A DNA stretch of 64,000 nt from Tetrahymena thermophila SB210 (GCF_000189635.1 NW_002476143.1:62001-126000); one strand, 5' to 3'. Positions 25,800 to 38,520 are shown, counted from the stretch's first letter. Numbers and translations are program-made. Notes: generated by a model not told the origin, from the letters alone.

Positions 25800-26950
25800 T
25801 TTAGGTTGTAACATTTTTTTAATTTTCAAAAAATCTTCCGTAATAAAAAAAGTCTTAAAATATGATAAAAGATCTAAGGTATATATAATACAAATACATT
25901 ATTTACAGATTTACAATAAAATGCTAAAATAATTTAAAATAATTGTTAACAAAATATCAAATTTATTCATTCTAATCAATAAACTAATAAAAAAAATAAT
26001 TTTTTTTTGAGTTTAAAATTGTTAATAAATTTGTTTACAATTTTAATTATTGATTTTTATCTCAAAAAGAAGATAATTAATTTTATTATTATAAATAAAA
26101 ACATGAATCAGATATTTTTTTTAAAATCTGAAGCGTTATGCAAAAATAACCTAAAATTAAAAACCAAATAATAAATTAACATTAATTTAAAACGCAAATT
26201 CAAATTTTAAATTAATACGTTAGGATTATCTATCAAGTTTTTTCTATTTTAGAAAACATAACTTGATAGTAAATTATTAGTAAAAAAAACAAATACTTAA
26301 GAATTAATTTTAAGATACTTGTGAATTAATTATTTCTTTTTCTAATTTAAAATTTTTTTTATTTCACTCTATTTCTATTTAATAAATTCTAAAAAAATGT
26401 GTTAGACTTAGAAATAAAGTCCTTTTTATACAAATATATCAGGAAATAAATTGAACCTCGAGATATGAGATATGATCTAATTAATGTATATCAGAATTTG
26501 ATAGTATTTTTTTAATTAATATAAAATTTCTTGTTTTAATTTTTTTTGATGCAAATAAAGTATAAGAAAATATATATTATGTTTGTTTGGTAAAATATTG
26601 AAATGCAATATTAATGGACAATGTCATATATATTAATTTAGCAATAATTTTCAACCATAACTTTTAAAGAATACAAAAAAACAAAAAAGCGGATATTTCT
26701 TTAAAAATTGAAAATGAAACTCAAAAACATAATACTAATATTAATGGCCTTAATACTTTTGATCTGCACAAAATACTCTTCATCATTTTATGTTAAGGTA
26801 ATTAATACAGATTCATAAAACAATAAGGAATAGTTAAGTACAAATTGTACAATTCTAAATGCAAACTATAAAAATGAGAAATGTTACCCTTGCTCTATTT
26901 GTTTATTCAAAAAATTCATTTTAGTCGCCATCTAAATTTGAAGTCCTTTT
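25800..26950 (+). repeat. peptide cassette, subfamily B copy 2
   Basis: Matches 21430-22570 over most of its length, including the shared upstream block at about 26155-26235, some 556 bp before the ATG. The block is recognisably the same as in the A cassettes, so both subfamilies share their 5' region. Confidence 0.7.
26714..26941 (+). CDS. small secreted peptide, subfamily B (75 aa, four mature cysteines)
   Basis: Single exon, ATG 26714, TGA 26939-26941. The signal peptide MKLKNIILILMALILLIC resembles that of subfamily A (MQFKNAILILLVFVLLIC). The mature part is Asn/Lys-rich with cysteines at 45, 57, 60 and 63 (C-x11-C-x2-C-x2-C). The paired CC and the last Cys of subfamily A are absent; FKKF replaces FKKC. 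Two other copies of this subfamily are broken. This one is fully open, but loss of part of the knot could mean it is on its way to decay, or that the fold differs. It uses three in-frame TAA/TAG codons. Confidence 0.65.
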
Positions 26951-27159
26951 AAACTTCTTATATTATTTTTTAACTAATGTATAAATAAATATCTTGTCAT
27001 TTTCATATATCAGTAATTCTTCTAGAGTCTCATAAGTATCCATCCGTTCATAATATATTAAAGAATGAAGAGATGTTTCCATGGAAATTAAGATTATTAC
27101 AAAAAATTACAGACAGAATTAGATGTAAAAAAAAAATTATAATTTTACTAAATATCATT

Positions 27160-28430
27160 AGATATCTAATATTTTAAAGTTTTTAAATTTACTTTTTGAA
27201 TAACATTCATGATTAGATGTGAATAAAATTTATCCAGTTTTTTAATGATTCTAAAATTTTAAAAATAATTTTATTCTAGAAATTATATATTGTTTTTAAA
27301 AATAAAATAAAAATAATAAATAATAATTTTCATACATAAGTTATTTTAAAATTATTTCTACTTAAAATTGCTAAATAGTAAAGTTAGGCAAAAAAATGCT
27401 TGAATTTGATTCTATCTATAAAGTTAATACCAAAATTAAAAACCAAATAATTTAAATTGAATAATTTTAAAACGCAAACTTGAAATTCAAAAATGAGTTA
27501 GGATATCTATCTATCTACTTATTGTTTATTTATATTGAAATTGCTATGACTTTTAAGCAAAAATAGTAAAAAATTGTATTATTATATAAAACATATTATT
27601 CCAATTTAGATCAATTTCTTTTGTGCTACCCATTTACATACATCCTTTAACAATAATTATTTATTATTAATCACTTTAAAATTATGTATTTTTATTGTAA
27701 TAAAATAAAAAGTTTTTTAATAAATCCCCCAAAGTGTCATTTAGGTCCTTTAACATTAGAAGATAAATCATTTTTAAAAGCATAGTTTCTATAAAACAAA
27801 ATGGTAATTGTAAATTCAAAAAAATTTCATCTTATATCTATCATTAAAATAAGTAATTAGCTATTGATCTTAAGCCTCTGATATTTTATGAACCAGATAA
27901 TAAAATTAATCAAAATTTAAAATAAATGAATATTAGATAATAAAAAATTTTTTAAAAATATTAAATGCCATCATCAAAAATTAATAATATATAATAAATC
28001 AAAAAAATTTAAAAAAAAGAAAAGAAAAAAAATAGATAAAATGCAATTCAAAAACGCAATATTGATCTTAATAGTCTTTGTACTTCTTATCTGCTCTAAC
28101 CCCTCTTCTTAAGTCTAAGCAAAAGCACTAAAAGTATAAGGATAAAACAGTAAGGAACAATCAAGTTCTAGTTGTGCTAAACCTTATGCTAGCTGCAAGT
28201 CTCAGCCATGTTGTATTGGATTTTGCTTATTAAAAAGATGTGTTTATGGCTGAATGAGCAGATAACTATATTAAAAATTGCAAGTTATGTTATGAATTTA
28301 TAAAATAAAAAAATATAATATAATATATATGATAAAAAATTCTGTGCTAGTACATTTATTTTCTTGAAACTAAAAAATGTTTATTTCTTTATCTTTTCTT
28401 CTGCTCTTTTATATAAAAATTAATATTTTT
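27160..28430 (+). repeat. peptide cassette, subfamily A copy 3
   Basis: Upstream block at about 27437-27510, roughly 600 bp before the ATG at 28041. The 3' flank (ATGAGCAGATAACTATATTA and onward) matches that of copy 1. Confidence 0.75.
28041..28253 (+). CDS. secreted cysteine-knot-like peptide, subfamily A member 3 (70 aa)
   Basis: Single exon, ATG 28041, TGA 28251-28253. The signal peptide (MQFKNAILILIVFVLLIC then SNPSSQVQA) is nearly identical to member 1. The linker ending NSKEQSSSS is a few residues longer. Knot cysteines are at 45, 52, 57, 58, 62 and 67: C-x6-C-x4-CC-x3-C-x4-C. Between the cysteines the residues differ strongly from member 1 (loop 1 AKPYAS against GQPKAS; loop 3 IGF against PGSA). 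No intron. Four TAA codons are read as Gln. Confidence 0.86.
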
Positions 28431-28849
28431 ATTCTAAATTTCATTAATTTATTTCATCATTTTATCAACTTTAGTTTTTATATTTCTCATGATCAAATAT
28501 ATTACTGAGGAAAATCAAATAAAAATGCACAAATAAAAAATATTAATAACTATTTGAATCCTTACCATTATTTAAATAATTTTTTATTTTAATATAAATT
28601 ACTGTCACCTGACTATATTTAAGTACCCACCAATTAATAAAAAGAAAGTTCTAATTTAAAAGCATGTTTTACCTCATGAATTAAATCAGGTTTGAAATAA
28701 ATATTCATATAAAATTTAATAAATCTTATTATATTTAAGATAGATTAAAAGTAGATAAACTCAAAAATTTGTTTTTTACATCCAGCTGATTGTTTTTTAT
28801 TAAAATATTTAAAGAAGATAAAAACAACTAAATTAAATATTAATTTATT

Positions 28850-30380
28850 AAAGGTTTTTCTAATTGAAGAGAAATCGAAATTATGAGTATAATAAAAACA
28901 AATATACTTTAGGCTTAAAATATTTATTAGAATATCTATTTTATTATCTAATTTTTAATAAAACAAGTAGGTCATTTTTAAGTTTATTTTCATAACTTTA
29001 ACCTTTATTTTTAATAACAAAATCATTAATATCTCCGTTTAATATTTTAACGTTTTTTAAATTTACTATCTGATAAGCATTCATGATTAGACGTGAATAA
29101 AATTATTCCATTTATTTTAATAATTCTTACATCATAAAAATAAGTTTATTCTAGAAATTTTTATTTTCTGTTGAAAAATAAACTAAAAATAATAATCCTA
29201 TTCACACATAAATTAACTTTTAAAATGATTTCTAGTTAAAATTGCAGTAAAAAGTATTAAATAAAGTAAGGAAAAAAAATACTTGAATTGGATTCTTTTT
29301 ATAAAAATCAGAATTGTGAAAAATACTCAAATTAAAAACCAAATAATTTGAGTTGAATAACTTAAAACGCAAATTTGAAATTTAAAAATGAGTTAGGATA
29401 TCTATTTATTCTTTATTTATATCTAATTTGCTATCATTTTTAAGCTAAAAAAGTAAAAAATTATATTTTTGTATAAAAAATATTATTCCAATTTAGATGA
29501 ATTTCTTTTGTGCCACAATTTAAATCCTTTAAAAATAATGATTTATCACTAATTATTTTAAAAATATGTCTTTTTATTGTAAAATTTTACAAAATTAAAG
29601 ATATTTAGATTTATAAAACTTCTCAAAAAATCATTTAAACTTTTTAATAATCCAAGATAAATCATTTTAAAAAACATAGCTTTATATTATTGATTGTAAA
29701 TTCAAATGAATCTCATTTTATATCTACTATTAAGATTAGTAATAAGTTATTGATCTTAACCTCCTAATATTATATTAAAAGAATAGATAATTAAATTAAT
29801 CGATATTTAAAATAAATGAATTGCAGAGAATCAAAAAATTTATTATAAATATTAAATGCCATCATCAAAAATTAATTATAAGCTATTAATCAAAAAAATT
29901 GAAAAAGGAAAGAAAAAAAAATTGGTAAAATGCAATTCAAAAACACAATATTGATTTTATTAGTCTTTGCACTTCTTATCTGCTCCAATCCCTCTTCTTA
30001 AGTTTAAGCTAGATCACTAAAATCATAGGCATAAAGCACTAAAGAACAATCTAGTAGTGGTTGTGCTAAGTTTGGATTTAGCTGCAAAAGTTCGAAATGT
30101 TGCGATGGAAAATGCTACAAAAAAATATGTGTGCCATGGGTATGAGTGAACAGGACTTGCTAAAATTACTAACAATTTAATACATAAATATTAATGTATA
30201 ATTAAATTTGATATATATATACATATATATATAAGAATATATTAGAAATTATAATAAAGAAAAATATTTTTTTTATCAAATATCACATAAATAAATATCT
30301 TACTTTCATCATTTTCTTTTCTTTTTTTTACATTTAATTTAAAAAATATTAACTATAAATTTTCTGATTTCTTATGTTAA
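28850..30380 (+). repeat. peptide cassette, subfamily A copy 4
   Basis: Upstream block at about 29333-29405, about 600 bp before the ATG at 29930. The stretch upstream of it (TTCATGATTAGACGTGAATA near 29080) recurs in all cassettes. Confidence 0.75.
29930..30145 (+). CDS. secreted cysteine-knot-like peptide, subfamily A member 4 (71 aa)
   Basis: Single exon, ATG 29930, TGA 30143-30145. Signal peptide MQFKNTILILLVFALLIC plus SNPSSQVQA; linker with QSTKEQSSSG. Cysteines at 45, 52, 57, 58, 62 and 67 keep C-x6-C-x4-CC-x3-C-x4-C. The loops are the most basic and aromatic of the set (AKFGFS; KSSK; DGK; YKKI) and the C-terminus is VPWV. Otherwise organised as the other members. Confidence 0.86.
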
Positions 30381-30599
30381 ATATATATATTACAATCATC
30401 CGTCCCAAAAATATATTTGGAATTTATTTGCAAACTAAATAATTAATATTTTCTTTTAAATAATTAAGTGTATTATATTATAATATAAAAATCTATTATA
30501 GATTTAAAATTTAATATCTGAAATTACATAATTCAATTAAAAAATCATAAAAAAAAAAAGATTTTATTATTAAAATTAAAATAAAAAATAATATATTTA

Positions 30600-32240
30600 A
30601 GTCATCTACTTTATAGAAATGAAAAAATATTTAATTAAAAATAATTAAATTAGTAAATCATTAGATCAGAGCCTTATTATTTAAGTTACTATATATCTAT
30701 CTATTAATACACTTAATACTTTTTGTTAAAGGATTTTCTAATTTACAGAAAAATACATACATATTAATGAGTATAATAAAAATAAATAAACCTTAGGCTT
30801 AAAATATTCTTTAAAAATATATATTTTACGTTGTAATCTTAAATAAAACAAGTAGGTTTTTTATTAAGTATACTTTCATAAATTAATTATCATTGACCTT
30901 AGTTTAAAAAATATAAATCTTTATATCTCAATTTAGTATTTTAACGTTTTTAATTTATTTTCTGAATAACTAACATTCATGATTAGACATGAATAAAGTT
31001 TATTCAATAATTTAAAGATTCCTAATGTATAAAAATAATTTTATTTGAAAAATTTATATTTTCTTTTTAATAATAAACAAAAAATAATAATCATTTTCAT
31101 ATATAAGTTAACTTTTAAAATAATTTCTGTTTAAAATTGCTTAATAGCATTCAATTAAGTTAAGCTAAAAATTGCTTGAATCTGTTTCTTATCTTTATCA
31201 GCGTTATGAAAAATACCCAAATTAAAAACCAAATAATTTGAGTTGAATAATTCAAAACGCAAATATGAAATTCAAAAATGAGTTAGGAAATATATTTATC
31301 GTTTATTTATATATATAATTTGCTAACATTTTTAAGCTAAAATAGTAAAAAATTATTTTTTTATATAAAACATATTATTCGAATATAGATCAATTTCATT
31401 TATCCTACCCATTTAAATCCTTTATCGATATTAGTTTATCCATTAATTATTTTGAAAATATGTCATTTTATTGTAAATTTTTACATATTAAACGATTTAC
31501 ATTTATAAAATCCCTCAAAATATCATTTAAATCCTTTAATATTCCTATATAAATTATTTTAAAAGACATAGCTTTCTATAAAATAAAATGTTGATTGTAA
31601 ATTCAAATGAATCGCATCTTACATCTATTATTAAAATATGTAATTAGCTATTGATCTTAAGCCTCTGATATTTTATTAATCAGATAATAAAATTAATCAA
31701 AATTTAAAAGAAATGAGTTATAGATGATAAAAAAATTTATTTTAAATGCTAAATACCATAACCAAAAAATTAATAACAAATAATAAATCAAAAAAATTGA
31801 AAAAAAAAAAAATCGAAAAAGTAAAATGCAATTCAAAAACGCAATATTGATATTATTAGTCTTTGTACTTCTTATCTGCTCCAATCCTACATCTTAAGTT
31901 TAAGCCAAAGCACTAAAATCATATGCATAAAGCGCTAAAGAACAATCTAGTGCTAGTTGTGCCTTACCTTATACTAGCTGCAAGTCTAAGTCATGCTGTG
32001 CTGGATATTGCTTATTCAAAAAATGTGTTGTAGTCTGAATGAACAAGGCAAATATTAAAAATTCCTAGTTACGTTATGACTTTATAAAATAAAATAAAAA
32101 ATATATTATATATGATATATAATCGTAGTACATTAGTAAAATTTCTTGAAACTTTAAAAATGTTTATTCGATTATCTTTTCTTTTGATCTTTAAATTAAT
32201 ATTTTTAATCTAAATTTCATTAATTTTTTATCTTTTTATC
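30600..32240 (+). repeat. peptide cassette, subfamily A copy 5
   Basis: Upstream block at about 31222-31295, 604 bp before the ATG at 31826. The far 5' segment (TTAAGTTACTATATATCTAT near 30678) recurs near 22800 and 35755. Confidence 0.75.
31826..32038 (+). CDS. secreted cysteine-knot-like peptide, subfamily A member 5 (70 aa)
   Basis: Single exon, ATG 31826, TGA 32036-32038. Signal peptide MQFKNAILILLVFVLLIC plus SNPTSQVQA. Linker SAKEQSSAS. Cysteines at 45, 52, 57, 58, 62 and 67 in C-x6-C-x4-CC-x3-C-x4-C. Loops ALPYTS, KSKS, AGY and LFKK. Ends in VVV. The flanking sequence after the stop (ATGAACA) is shared with members 6 and 7. Confidence 0.86.
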
Positions 32241-33429
32241 AACTTAAATCTTTCTTTATATTTCTCGATTTTAAAAAATAATAATAAGATATTATCTGTT
32301 TGTTTGATATTAATTGAGATAAGAGTTTATATTTCTTTCTTTAATATCATTCATGTCTTATCTCTTTATTGGCGGTAATCTTAATTGAATTTAATTTTGC
32401 TATAATCCCTTAAAACTAATTAATTATCTTGTCATATTAATAAAATTTTATAACTAAATGAATCAGAATATCCATCAAGTGGAATATCATATTTTATTTG
32501 ATATTTTAATGAAATTTAATTTAAATTGTTTATTCAAAGTAACTCTCATAATTTCATTACTTAGTCAGAAAAATTATTATTTTTTATTAAATAAATTACA
32601 ATTTTTCAAAGCTTTAAATAAATTTAATTTAATTATATGTTTTTAAAAATGAAATGTTTTGCAAACAAAATGAATTGTTTAGTTTGCTTATTTCAAAAAT
32701 TTAAGAAATATTTTTTAAAAATTATTACATTTTATTTTTTGAATAAAAGTATAAATTATTTGGAAGGAGGATTAGATATATGCGATGCTAAAATACTAAG
32801 AAGTTGATATTTGGTAATGATTTTTTATTTAAATCGACTTTCTCTCATTTTAATATTAATTTAGAGTAAAAATGGCTGCATAACTTACTTTATAATTTAA
32901 AGTAGAATTTTATAGATAGGAAAAAAGTAATTTACTTTTGAAATAAATATGTGGATAAAACTACATTATATTGAGTAATAGTGTTATTTATAAGTGTTTG
33001 TAATTGGTTTTATTTTATTATCTTTAAAAGCTAAATTAAAAAATTACCTTGATTAAATGCTTGAATTCATTTTGATATAAAAATTTGAGTTATTTAAATA
33101 ATATAAAACTCAGAATCAAATAAAAGATTAATAATGAATCTTATGCTATTAAAAACATATCCTTTTGTATGTATGTTTGTCTTTTTTACCATATAAAAAT
33201 CATAATTAATAGCAGATATAACTATTAAGTATAAATTTTTTATTATAAATAAACCCAAAAAAATATAAATATTAAATTTGAAATAAATTTTCATATAAAA
33301 TTTATTGACTCTTATTATATTTAAGATACATTAAAAGTATAATAGATAAACTCAAAAATTTATTTTATACATCCTGCTGTATTATTTTTTATTAAAATAT
33401 TTATAGAAGATAAAAACAGCTAAATTAAA
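32241..33429. other. spacer inside the repeat island, no gene supported
   Basis: AT-rich sequence between cassettes. A 62-codon open stretch at 32458-32646 has no family match and the composition of non-coding DNA, so I do not call it. Fragments of the cassette far-5' region recur near 33290-33600. Confidence 0.5.
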
Positions 33430-34990
33430 TATTAATTTATTAAAGATTTTTAATTGCAGAAAAATCGAAGTTATGAGTAAAAACAAATATACTTTCGGCT
33501 TAAAGGATTTATTAAAATATCCATTTTATTATGTAATATTTAATAAAACAAGTAGGTTTTTTTTAAGTTTATTTATATAAGTTAATAATCTTTTACCTTA
33601 GTTTTTAAAAACAAGATCATTAATTTAATTACAGAAAAATAAGAAATTGTGAGTAAAATAAAAACAAACAAATATATTTTAGGATTAAGATATTCTTTTA
33701 AAAATATCTATTTTATTTTGTTTTTTTTAGTAAAATAAGTTGGTTTTTTCTTAGTATATTTCGATAAATTAATTAATCTTAGTTTTTAATAGCAAAATCA
33801 TTAATATCTCAATTTAATATTTTAACATTTTTAAATTTATTATCTTATAAACAAACATTCATGATTAGACCTGAATAAAATTCATTCAATCTTTTAATGA
33901 CTAAAATATAAAAAAATAAGTTTATACAAGAATTTTTTTATATTTTCTGTTTAAAAATAAACTAAAAATAATAATCATTTCTAAATTAACTTTTAAAATA
34001 ATTTCTACCTTAAATTGTTCTAAAAAGTGTTAAATAAATTTAAACAAAAAACGCTTGAATTTTATTCTTTATACAAAAATTAGCGTTATGAAAAATATCC
34101 TAATTAAAAACCAAATAATATGAGTTTAAAACGCTAATTTAAAATTCAAAAAAGAGTTAGGATACGTACTTATTGTTTATTTATACCAATTTGCTAGGAT
34201 TTATAAGCTAAAATAGTAAAAAATTATATTTTTATATAAAATATATTATTCCAATTAGGATCAATTTCTTTTGTGCTTCCTATTTAAATCCATTAACAAT
34301 AATTATTTATCAATTATTTTTTTAAGATTATGCCTTTTTATTGTAAAATTTTACAACATCAAAGATATTTACATTAATAAAACCCCTCAAAGTATCAATT
34401 AAATTCATTAATATAACAAGATAAATTATTTTAAAAGACATAGCTTTATATAAAACAAAATTTTGATTGTAAATTCAAATGAATCTCATCTTATATCTAT
34501 CGTTAAAATTAGTAATTAGTTATTGATTGATTTTAAGCTTCTGATATTTTATTAACAATATAGATAATAAAATTAATCGAAATTTAAAATAAATGAATAG
34601 TAGATAATAAAAATTTTTATCAGTCCTTGCACTTCTTATCTGCTCCAGCCCCTCTTCTTAAGTTTAAATTAAAGTACTAAAGTCCTTAACATAAAGCACT
34701 GGACAATCTAATGGTTGTGGTGTAATTGAATAAAGCTTCAAATCTAAGAGATGTTGTCTTGGACATTGCTTATTTAACAAATGTGTGATATGAATGAACA
34801 GATATTGCTAAAAATTACTAATAATTTAATGACTGTATAAATATAAATATATAATTAAATTTTAATATATATGAGAACATATTAGTAATTATTATTAAAT
34901 AAAAAATATTTTTTTATCAAAAAACACATATTTTTATTATTTTTCTACATTTAATTTAATAAATATTAACTCTAAACTTTCTGATTTCTT
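33430..34990 (+). repeat. peptide cassette, subfamily A copy 6 (internal deletion at gene start)
   Basis: Upstream block at about 34105-34175. Only about 490 bp separate it from the usable ATG, about 110 bp less than in the other cassettes, because the segment carrying the original start and half of the signal peptide is missing. Confidence 0.7.
34593..34793 (+). CDS. subfamily-A peptide gene with replaced start and a missing knot cysteine (66 aa, possibly dying)
   Basis: A deletion removed the canonical ATG and the first half of the signal peptide. An ATG in what is leader sequence in the other copies (34593) is now in frame with the remainder, giving a new N-terminus MNSRQQKFLSVLALLIC that still looks like a signal peptide. 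The rest is open to TGA 34791-34793. Five of the six knot cysteines remain; the second is replaced (SFKSKRCC where members have SCKSxxCC). Either a chimeric gene still in use or an early pseudogene. The replaced cysteine argues for loss of the normal fold. Confidence 0.5.
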
Positions 34991-35689
34991 TTGTTAAATA
35001 TATATTACATTTTTGAGAAATTTTACTTATTTTTCAAAAAAATTAATAACTCCTCACTTCCTGGTTGGGGCAATTTTAGAGGAAGGAATTATGGTAATTA
35101 CTTATTTAAAATTATAATTTTTAATAGATTGAATTTGTAAAATTGATGAATTTAAACAGAATAGATTTATTTTTTTTTCATTCAAAATTTGAATAAAAGA
35201 AGCAATATTGAGAATAGATGATGCGAATTTTAGTGAATTTAATTAGTCATATATTTTTAATTTGACAATTTTCTTTTGATTAATTAGCAAATCAAAATTT
35301 CAAATAAAAAAAGCTATTCTAATTTTCTTAAAAAACTATTTAAGAATAATGTTATTTTATATTAGAAAAATTTAGAACATAAAGTCATCTAGCATCAATC
35401 AATCCTGGCAAATTTTTGAGTTGAAATTTAAAATTATAAAAATAATTTGAGTTTTGATTTACTTTTAACGCTAATTTAATCACATTGAGTTAAAATAGTT
35501 GATTTTATATTTTTAGATAGTTTATAATTGTAAATAATTATAGTCAATCTAAATAAGATACTTATATTTAATTTGAAATTAACTTATACTATTATAAAAT
35601 TAAATATTGCTGAAATGCTGTATTATTAAAAATTTAAAATTTTCATCATGTTAAATCCATTTTTTTCAAAGTAGATTATTATTTATAGA
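34991..35689. other. spacer inside the repeat island, no gene seen
   Basis: AT-rich sequence without a supported frame. A short GC-richer spot at about 35050-35085 (CTTCCTGGTTGGGGCAATTT) has no partner in the window. Confidence 0.45.
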
Positions 35690-37290
35690 AGGGAAAAAAA
35701 TATTTAATTAAAAATAATTAAATTAGTAAATGACTAGATCAGAGCCTTATTAATTAAGTTACTATATATCTATCTGCACACTTAATATTTTTTATTAAAG
35801 GCTTTTCGAATTACATGAAAATATACGAATTTATGAGTATACTAAAGAAATAAAATTTAAGCTTAAAAAAGATACTTTAAAAATAAATTTTGCTATTTAA
35901 TCTTTGTAAAAAAGTTGGTTTTTTATTAAATATTTGTTTATAAATTAATAATTATTAACATTAGTTTTTAAACCTAAATCTTTGGTTTCTCAATTTAATA
36001 TTTTAACGTTTTTAAATTTACTTTTTAATAAACATACATGATTAGATGTGAATAAAATTTATTACATTTTTTAATGAATTGCATATTTATAAAAATAATT
36101 TTATTCTGTAAATTTATACTTTCTGTTTAAAAATATGCTTGAAAAAAATAATCCTTTTCACTTAGTTAACTTTTAAAATAATTTCTTTAAAAATTGCTCT
36201 AAAAAATATTAAATTAAGTTAAGCAAAAAAGTGCTTGAATTTGATTCTATATATAAAAATCAGCGTTGTGAAAAATACCTAAATTAAAAACCAAATAATT
36301 AGAGTTTAAAACGCAAATTTAAAATTCAAAAATGAGTTAGGATATCTACTTATTGCTTATTTATATCGAATTTGACATGATTTTTAAGCTAATATTGTAA
36401 AAAATTGTATTTTTATATAAAACATATTATTCCAATTTAGATCTATTTATTTCATTTTTGCTTACCATTTAAATCCTTTACCAATCATTTTTTATCATTA
36501 ATTATTTTAAAAATATGTTTTTTTATTGTAACAATTTTAAAAAATAAAAGTTATTTTGATTTATAAAACCCTTCAAATAAGTTTTTAATTCTTTTATATT
36601 CCAAGATAAATCATTTTAAACGATATATCTTTATATAAAACAAAATGTTGATTGTAAATTCAAATGAATCTAATCTTATATCTATTATTTAAAATAGTAA
36701 TTAGTTATTGATCTTAAGCTTCTGATTTATTAACAGTATAGATAAAAAATTTAATTGAAATTTAAAATAAATGAATTGTAGATAATCAAAAATTTATTTT
36801 AAATATTAAACGCCATCACCAAAGAAATAATAATAATTAATAAATCAAAAAAATTGTAAAAGTAAATAAATAAAAAAAATTGTAAAATGCAATTCAAAAA
36901 CGCAATATTGATTTTATTAGTCTTTGTACTTCTTATCTGCTCCAATCCCTCTTCGTAAGTTTATGCTAAATCACTAAAATCATAGGCATAAAGCACTGAA
37001 CAATCTAGTGGTTGTGGTATGATCGGAGCAAGCTGCAAAAGTTAGAGATGTTGCATGGGACATTGCTTATTTAAGAGATGTGTGATATGAATGAACATAT
37101 TTGCTAAAAATTACTAATAATTTAATGACTTTATAAATATAAAAATATAAATATATAATTAAATTTTTATATACATATATAAGAATATATTAGTAATTAT
37201 TATTAAATAAAAAATATTTTTTTAGCTCACATAAATATCTTCCTTACTTACTTACTTTTCTTATTTTTCTACATTTATTTATAATTGCTG
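35690..37290 (+). repeat. peptide cassette, subfamily A copy 7
   Basis: Upstream block at about 36285-36355, 602 bp before the ATG at 36887. Far-5' segment near 35690-35780 as in copies 1 and 5. Confidence 0.75.
36887..37090 (+). CDS. secreted cysteine-knot-like peptide, subfamily A member 7 (67 aa)
   Basis: Single exon, ATG 36887, TGA 37088-37090. Signal peptide MQFKNAILILLVFVLLIC plus SNPSSQVYA; linker STEQSSG is shorter than in members 3-5. Cysteines at 43, 50, 55, 56, 60 and 65 keep C-x6-C-x4-CC-x3-C-x4-C. Loops GMIGAS, KSQR, MGH and LFKR; ends in VI. Closest visible relative is the damaged copy at 34593, which shares LGH/MGH, the KCVI/RCVI end and the 3' flank. Confidence 0.86.
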
Positions 37291-37439
37291 ATTTTTTTTG
37301 GTAATACAGAGATAAATAGTGATAATTACACCTATAACTATTTAATATAATTCCGTATTGCCTCTCAACCTTGTCCCTCACTGCGTGTACTGAATTTTTT
37401 GCTGCTAGAGGTTTACATTTTTCAATTTTCAATTAATCG

Positions 37440-38520
37440 GCTTGAAATATAAAAGCCTTAATATACGAGGATCTAAAGTAAATACTTACGTATATATACA
37501 AATGCATAATCTATTGAATTAGAATATCATAAAATAATATTAAATGCTAAAAGTATTTAATATAATTAATTAACATATTAACTAATTAATTAATTTTAAT
37601 TAATAAACTAATATAAAAATATTTATTTATTTATTTTTGTCTTAAATAGACGATTATTAATTTTATTTAATAACGCATAAATTAGATATTATTTAATCTG
37701 TTATGTTATGCAAAAATATCCATAGCTAAATGTAATAATCTAGTAAAAATTAATTTAAAACTCAAGTTTTAATTTTAAAATAAATACATTAGGGTTATCT
37801 ACCAAATTTTTTCTATTTTAGAAGTCATAACTGGATAAAAAACGATTTGTGAAAAATAAATACTTAAACTTTTAAAGATATTTATGAGAAATTTCTTTTT
37901 CTATTTTAAAATTTTTTTGTTTATTTATTTCACTCTATTTCTATTTATTAAATTCTAAAAAAATTTGAATAAAGTCCTCTTATAATATAATAAAAATATT
38001 TCAGAAAAGAAATTGAACCTCGAAATATGATTTAATGTATATTTGAATTTGATAATATTTTTTTTAATTTATACTAAATTTCTTGTTTGATTTTTTTTGA
38101 TATAAATCATGTTAAAGACAAAATATAATATGCTTTTTTGATTTTGAAATAGAATTTATTTTAAATATTAATGGATAATAACATGCACATTGATTTAGCA
38201 ATAGTTATTAAACCACCGCAAATTTAGATTTAAATCTTAAAAATCTAAAAGTTTTAATAATAACAACAAAAAAAGAAAATATATTTTCTTTAAAAATTAA
38301 TAAAATGAAACTCAAAAATCCAAAATTAATATTATTGGTTTTAGTACTTAGATCTTTAGATCTGATCTAACCACTCTTAATCAGTTTATCATAAGGTAAT
38401 TAAAGCAGAATTATGAATTTTTAAGTAAAAACTGTGCAATTCCAACAGCAAGCTGTAATGTTAATTTGGCTTTATTTGTTTATTCGAGAAAGGCATTTAA
38501 GACTTCTGAATGTAAGGTCT
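37440..38520 (+). repeat. peptide cassette, subfamily B copy 3 (decayed)
   Basis: Resembles 21430-22570 and 25800-26950 with many small changes; the upstream block is only partly conserved (about 37725-37805). The gene part begins at 38305. Confidence 0.6.
38305..38515 (+). pseudogene. decayed subfamily-B peptide gene
   Basis: The start and the first codons (MKLKN) are present. An insertion-like duplication (AGATCTTTAGATCTGATC at about 38350) disrupts the hydrophobic core, and the frame no longer follows the Cys-containing part, whose cognate bases are still recognisable further on. Read as dead. Confidence 0.65.

Noticed and set aside
31693..31884. 63-codon open frame on the - strand
   Set aside because: Antisense to the signal-peptide region of peptide member 5; hydrophobicity is a mirror effect of the Leu/Ile codons.
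32458..32646. 62-codon open frame between peptide cassettes
   Set aside because: No start context, no relatives in the window and the composition of non-coding DNA.
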